Source: Planctomycetota bacterium (GTDB lineage: Bacteria; Planctomycetota; Planctomycetia; Pirellulales; Thermoguttaceae). Taken from it: a stretch of DNA of 32,721 nt. Shown piece by piece: positions 28,222-32,721 of the stretch. Below the pieces are notes generated by a model. That model was not told the origin of the DNA, ran no database searches, and was given only the letters and a program-made list of their open reading frames with translations. The stretch lies in NCBI GenBank assembly GCA_021784975.1, contig JAJYGU010000128.1, positions 1-32,721 of the forward strand. The letters are read 5' to 3'. The number at the start of each line of letters is the position of its first letter. Within the stretch, counting starts at the first letter, position 1. The position numbers were made by a program, and so were the translations under genes.

Positions 28222-28262
28222 TGCACTTTGCACTTTGCACTTTGCACTTTGCATTTTGCATT
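28222..28262. repeat. Heptad repeat (TTTGCAC/TTTGCAT)
   Basis: tgcactttgcactttgcactttgcactttgcattttgcattg, period 7. Confidence 0.85.
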
Positions 28263-28444
28263 GTTCGTTTTCATCGCGAAAGCGCGAAAGGGCGAAACCG
28301 CGAAAAGAGCGGGGTCGAAAATTGCCCTCTGTGGCGTTCCGACGCCGGAAGAAGGGCCGTTGTTGCCCGCCGAAGGAACGCCGCCGAGGGCGTTCCCTCC
28401 GGAACATTGGCGCGGTAATATGGTTCGCGTCGTGGGAGGTAAGT

Positions 28445-28496
28445 GTACTCCTCACGCTCCGCGTGAGGAAAGCATCACGCGGCGCGTGACGAGTAC
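28445..28496. repeat. Palindromic repeat predicted to form a three-way junction, upstream of sulfatase fusion
   Basis: GTACTC (28445-28450) / GAGTAC (28491-28496) enclosing CTCACGC-tcc-GCGTGAG and TCACGC-ggc-GCGTGA. Confidence 0.75.
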
Positions 28497-28530
28497 AAAC
28501 GTATTGAATCGCCACAGGAGGTGTTCGCCG

Positions 28531-31428
28531 ATGCCAAGCCATAAGCCGTCGCCGCGTATGTTCTTCACCGCCGCTATTTTTGGCGGGATGTTGATGTTGA
28601 CGTCCATTTCGCCCGCCTTGCCCGCCGCGCCGGCCCGGCGGCCTAACGTGCTGCTGATTATTACCGACCAGCAACGGGCCGACATGCTCAGTTGCGCGGG
28701 CAACCGCTACGTGAAAACGCCGGCGGTGGACAGCCTGGCCGCCTCGGGCGTCCGATTTGGCATGGCCTATTGTGCCAATCCGGTCTGCTCGCCGTCTCGC
28801 TTCAGCATGATGACCGGGGTGATGCCCAGCCGGATCGGCATGGATCGCAACATGAACATCCCGGCGAGCCCGGCGGGCGACAGGCTGCTCGAATGTGCCT
28901 TGGGCCGCGTGTTCCGCGCCGCCGGCTATCAGACGGTCTACGGCGGCAAGACCCATTTGCCCATGCGCGACATCAGGGCGTACGGCTTCGACGACCTCAC
29001 CCGCAATGAGCGGGAGGGCCTGGCCGAGACCTGCACCCGCTTTCTGGCTCGGCCGCACGATCGCCCCTTCCTGTTGGTGGCCTCCTTCATCAATCCGCAC
29101 GACATCTGCTACATGGCGATTAACGCCGCGGCCCGCGGCATGGGTGGGCCGCCGGCGGTCAGGGCCGGCGCCGCCGAAGCCGAAGCCTTGTCGGAGGCCA
29201 TGCAGTGGCCGCCGGGAGTCTCGCGCGAGGAATTTTTCAGCCGGCTTTGTCCCCCGCTGCCGGCAAATCATGAGATTCCTGAAGACGAACCGCCGGCGGT
29301 GCGGCAAGGCGACTGGCGATCTTTTCGGCAGTATGTCGAAAAGCATTGGACCGCGGACGACTGGCGGCTGCACCGCTGGACCTACGCCCGGCTGGTCGAG
29401 CGGGCCGACCGGCAGATCGGCCAGGTGCTGGCGGCCCTCCGCTCGGCCGGCCTGGAAGACAAGACCCTGGTGGTATTCACCAGCGATCACGGCGACATGG
29501 ACGCCTCGCACAAGCTGGAGCACAAGTCGATGCCTTACGAGGAGGCGATGCACGTGCCGCTGGTGGTCAGTTGGAAGGGAGTAACTCCGGCCGGCCGGCT
29601 CGACACCCGGCACCTGGTCTCCACCGGCTTGGACCTGATCCCCACCCTTTGCGATTTTGCCGGCGTGCCTATCCCCAAATCGCTCAAGGGGCGAAGCGTC
29701 AAGCCGCTGGCGATTGGCAAGGATGCCCCGCGGCCGTGGCGGGATGATCTGGTCATCGAAAACGAGTCCTCGATAATCTTGCGCGGCCGGCGGTTCAAGT
29801 ATGCCGCCTACGACCGCGGCCAGCCCCGCGAACTCCTCCTCGATCTGCAGAACGACCCCGGCGAGATGCGCAACCTGGCGACCGACCCGAAGTACCGCGA
29901 TGTGCTGGTCGAGCAGCGGGCGAGGCTGCAAGAGTGGTATCGACAGCACGGCGAAACGCTCGACGCGAAGTTTGTCGTGACCGGCGTCGACAGGGGACTG
30001 TCCCGATTTTCGCGGCGCGGCGGATCTTCGGACACTAACACGGTTGATCGCCGCGAAAATGGGACTGTCCCCCTTGCGTCGCGTCGAGCGCCGCGGAAGC
30101 CCAACGTGGTCTTCGTCTTTGCCGACCAGTGGCGGGCCCAGGCCCTCGGCTGCGCGGGCGATCCGAATGCCAAAACGCCCCATCTCGACCGGCTGGCCGC
30201 TCAGGGGGTCATGCTTACCACCGCCGTCTCCACCTGCCCGGTCTGTTCGCCGTATCGGGCCAGCCTCATGACGGGCCGCTACCCAACCACGCACGGCGTT
30301 TTTGTCAACGACGTGCGGTTGAACCAGGAGGCGGTGTCGCTGGCCCAGGCCTTCAAGCAGGCTGGCTACCAGACGGCCTATATCGGCAAGTGGCATCTCG
30401 ATGGCGACGGCCGATCCAACTTCATCCCCACCGACCGCCGGCAAGGCTTCGATTTCTGGCGCGTCTGCGAGTGTACCCATGATTACAACCACTCCTTATA
30501 CTTCGGTGACGACCCCGAAAGACACTTTTGGAAGGGCTACGACGCCCTGGCTCAAACCGAAGAAGCCCGGACCTACATCCGCGCCCATCGGCAGGGGCCG
30601 TTCCTGTTGATGCTTTCCTGGGGGCCGCCGCACAATCCCTATGAAACCGCCCCGGAGCGGTTTCGCCGCATGTTCAAGGCTGAGTCCCTCCAACTCCGCC
30701 CTAATGTGCCGCCAGAGGTCCAAGCGGCCACCCGCCGCGATCTGGCCGGCTACTATGCCCATTGCGCAGCCCTCGACGAATGTGTGGGCAAGATCATGGA
30801 AACGCTCAACGAGTGCCACCTGGCGGACGATACCATCCTGGTGTTTACCGCCGACCACGGCGACATGCTCGGCTCGCATGGCCAGGTCCGCAAGCAGCGC
30901 CCGTGGGACGAATCCATCTTGGTGCCGTTTCTGCTGCGATGGCCCAATGGCCTGAAACGCGCGGCCCATCGGCTTTCGTCGCCCTTCTGCACGCCGGACA
31001 TCATGCCCACGCTCTTGGGGCTCTGCGGCATTCCGAGTCCCGCCACGGTGGAGGGCGCCGACCGTTCTGCCTGGCTGCGCGAGCAGGAACCCGACGCCGA
31101 TCGGCCGGTGTTGATCGAGTGCGTCACCCCGTTCGGCGAGTGGACTCGCCGCCAAGGCGGCCGGGAGTATCGCGGCCTGCGGACCAGGCAGTATACCTTC
31201 GTCCGCTCCCGGACCGGGCCGTGGCTCCTGTTCGATAATCAGGCCGATCCGTACCAGGAGCACAATCTCGTCGGCAACCCGCGATACGCGGCTTTGCAGA
31301 AGCAACTTGACTCGATGCTCAGCCAGGAACTCAAGCGCCGTCACGACGACTTCGCGCCGGGCCGGGTGTACCTGGACAAATGGGGTTACAAAACCGACGC
31401 AAGCGGAACGGTACGATATCAGCCGTAG
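28531..31428 (+). CDS. Two-domain sulfatase fusion (tandem sulfatase domains in one ORF)
   Basis: From 28531: MPSHKPSPRMFFTAAIFGGMLMLTSISPALPAAPARRPNVLLIITDQQRADML...CSPSRFSMMTG...TSDHGDM...; second domain KPNVVFVFADQWRAQALGCAGD...CSPYRASLMTGRYP...TADHGDMLGSHG... Confidence 0.9.
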   Translation: MPSHKPSPRMFFTAAIFGGMLMLTSISPALPAAPARRPNVLLIITDQQRADMLSCAGNRYVKTPAVDSLAASGVRFGMAYCANPVCSPSRFSMMTGVMPSRIGMDRNMNIPASPAGDRLLECALGRVFRAAGYQTVYGGKTHLPMRDIRAYGFDDLTRNEREGLAETCTRFLARPHDRPFLLVASFINPHDICYMAINAAARGMGGPPAVRAGAAEAEALSEAMQWPPGVSREEFFSRLCPPLPANHEIPEDEPPAVRQGDWRSFRQYVEKHWTADDWRLHRWTYARLVERADRQIGQVLAALRSAGLEDKTLVVFTSDHGDMDASHKLEHKSMPYEEAMHVPLVVSWKGVTPAGRLDTRHLVSTGLDLIPTLCDFAGVPIPKSLKGRSVKPLAIGKDAPRPWRDDLVIENESSIILRGRRFKYAAYDRGQPRELLLDLQNDPGEMRNLATDPKYRDVLVEQRARLQEWYRQHGETLDAKFVVTGVDRGLSRFSRRGGSSDTNTVDRRENGTVPLASRRAPRKPNVVFVFADQWRAQALGCAGDPNAKTPHLDRLAAQGVMLTTAVSTCPVCSPYRASLMTGRYPTTHGVFVNDVRLNQEAVSLAQAFKQAGYQTAYIGKWHLDGDGRSNFIPTDRRQGFDFWRVCECTHDYNHSLYFGDDPERHFWKGYDALAQTEEARTYIRAHRQGPFLLMLSWGPPHNPYETAPERFRRMFKAESLQLRPNVPPEVQAATRRDLAGYYAHCAALDECVGKIMETLNECHLADDTILVFTADHGDMLGSHGQVRKQRPWDESILVPFLLRWPNGLKRAAHRLSSPFCTPDIMPTLLGLCGIPSPATVEGADRSAWLREQEPDADRPVLIECVTPFGEWTRRQGGREYRGLRTRQYTFVRSRTGPWLLFDNQADPYQEHNLVGNPRYAALQKQLDSMLSQELKRRHDDFAPGRVYLDKWGYKTDASGTVRYQP
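29991..30075. repeat. Inverted repeat inside sulfatase-fusion coding sequence
   Basis: aggggactgtcccgattttcgcggcg (left, to 30017) versus cgccgcgaaaatgggactgtccccc (right, 30049-30073): inverted copies differing by one base and one 1-nt indel. Confidence 0.85.
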
Positions 31429-31454
31429 CCGAGCACACGCAATTTGTGACGCTC

Positions 31455-31482
31455 TTGACAAAAACCCCGATCCTGGTATAGA
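31455..31482 (+). promoter_or_regulatory. Candidate sigma70-type promoter for small RNA
   Basis: TTGACA (31455-31460), 16-nt spacer, TATAGA (31477-31482). Confidence 0.6.
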
Positions 31483-31488
31483 GAGTGC

Positions 31489-31611
31489 GTGTTGCGAGCG
31501 GCCTTGCTGCCCGCGCATAGCCCCGAGGGCCACGGCAGTAGCGCTTCCTTGGCGGAAGTTGATACGACGCTGGGAGCCGTGACCTCGGGGTTTTTTCTGC
31601 GCGGGCCAAGG
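31489..31611 (+). ncRNA. Candidate structured small RNA ending in or containing an intrinsic-terminator-like hairpin
   Basis: Rod: CCCCGAGG/CCTCGGGG then CACGGC/GCCGTG (31521-31590), apical CTTCC/GGAAG; T6 at 31591-31596; outer complement CCTTG(CT)GCCCGCGCA (31502-31517) with TGCGCGGGCCAAGG (31598-31611). Confidence 0.55.
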
Positions 31612-31719
31612 CTATAATGAATCACGCCGCCAGTTTCGCGGCCGACGGTACGTCGGCCTTCACCCACGTTACTTTTGAAACCGCAGAGAAATCCGAGGCT
31701 CCCCAAGGGAAAAACCTAT

Positions 31720-32106
31720 ATGAAAGTCATTCACTGCGAGCAAGTCGACGCCGGACCGGTCGAGTTCGACGGCGCCGCCGGCTGTCGGATGCGGTGCCTG
31801 ATCGGTCCCGACGACGACGCCCCCAGCTTTTCCATGCGGCATTTTGAGGTCGCCCCCGGCGGGCATACGCCCAAGCACGCCCACGCCCACGAGCACGAAG
31901 TCTTCGTCCTCGAAGGCAGCGGCGCGGTGTTCGACGGCGAGCGCGAGTTGCCCCTGCGTCCGGGAGTGGCGGTCTTCGTGCCGGGGAACCAAATGCATCA
32001 ATTCCGCAACACCGGCGCCACGACGCTCAAGTTCCTTTGCCTGATCCCGCACCCGATCCGCGGTATGAGTGGAGTGTGCGTAGCCGCCTGCGGCTGCGAC
32101 GGGTAG
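31720..32106 (+). CDS. Cupin-domain protein
   Basis: MKVIHCEQVDAGPVEFDGAAGCRMRCLIGPDDDAPSFSMRHFEVAPGGHTPKHAHAHEHEVFVLEGSG...; G(X)5HXH(X)3,4E(X)6G cupin motif. Confidence 0.9.
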   Translation: MKVIHCEQVDAGPVEFDGAAGCRMRCLIGPDDDAPSFSMRHFEVAPGGHTPKHAHAHEHEVFVLEGSGAVFDGERELPLRPGVAVFVPGNQMHQFRNTGATTLKFLCLIPHPIRGMSGVCVAACGCDG

Positions 32107-32186
32107 GACATGGCGCGCGTCGGTTGCCATTTTTCATGTTGCAATTTTCATTTTGCAGTTGCCGCTTCCCGTTGGGGCGCGGTTAA

Positions 32187-32721
<535 letters not shown>

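Noticed and set aside
28222-28262. Possible CRISPR array
   Set aside because: Period of only 7 bp with no spacers; no cas genes in the window.
28228-28530. N-terminal extension of the sulfatase fusion ORF
   Set aside because: Translates the heptad repeat and hairpin region; the ATG at 28531 starts a normal signal peptide.
28216-30492. 758-aa minus-strand ORF opposite the sulfatase fusion
   Set aside because: No recognisable domain; runs through repeats and across the fusion linker; explained by GC-rich codon bias of the plus strand.
31489-31611. Assignment of the candidate RNA as SRP (4.5S) RNA
   Set aside because: Conserved apical GGAA tetraloop context (CCGGAAGGAAGCAG-like) not found; left unnamed.

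Overview
GC-rich chromosomal segment. Gene content and intergenic repeat style suggest a planctomycete (inference, no taxonomic search run). In order it carries: 3' part of a division/cell-wall cluster (ftsQ-like fragment, murB), an orphan CheY-like response regulator, a macro-domain protein, an RND efflux adaptor with two tandem RND permeases, a NagB-like/PIG-L pair, a DacZ/DisA-like diadenylate cyclase, a HEAT-repeat lipoprotein, a DUF1570-like HExxH protein, two Tat-signal Gfo/Idh/MocA oxidoreductases, a HolA-like protein, a putative lipoprotein, a UvrD/Rep helicase, a secreted hypothetical, a GH51-like arabinofuranosidase coupled to an internally shortened sulfatase, a two-domain sulfatase fusion, a cupin, and the start of ligA running off the window. 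The most interesting signals are: (1) a candidate structured small RNA with promoter and terminator-like hairpin at about 31.49-31.61 kb; (2) a double sulfatase ORF whose inter-domain linker is encoded by an inverted repeat; (3) a neighbouring sulfatase lacking its central domain, whose last codons contain the Shine-Dalgarno of the next gene; (4) a NagB-like enzyme with Asp141 of the DGH motif replaced; and (5) several families of palindromic REP-like repeats, some inside coding sequence. No rRNA, tRNA, CRISPR array or transposase was recognised.
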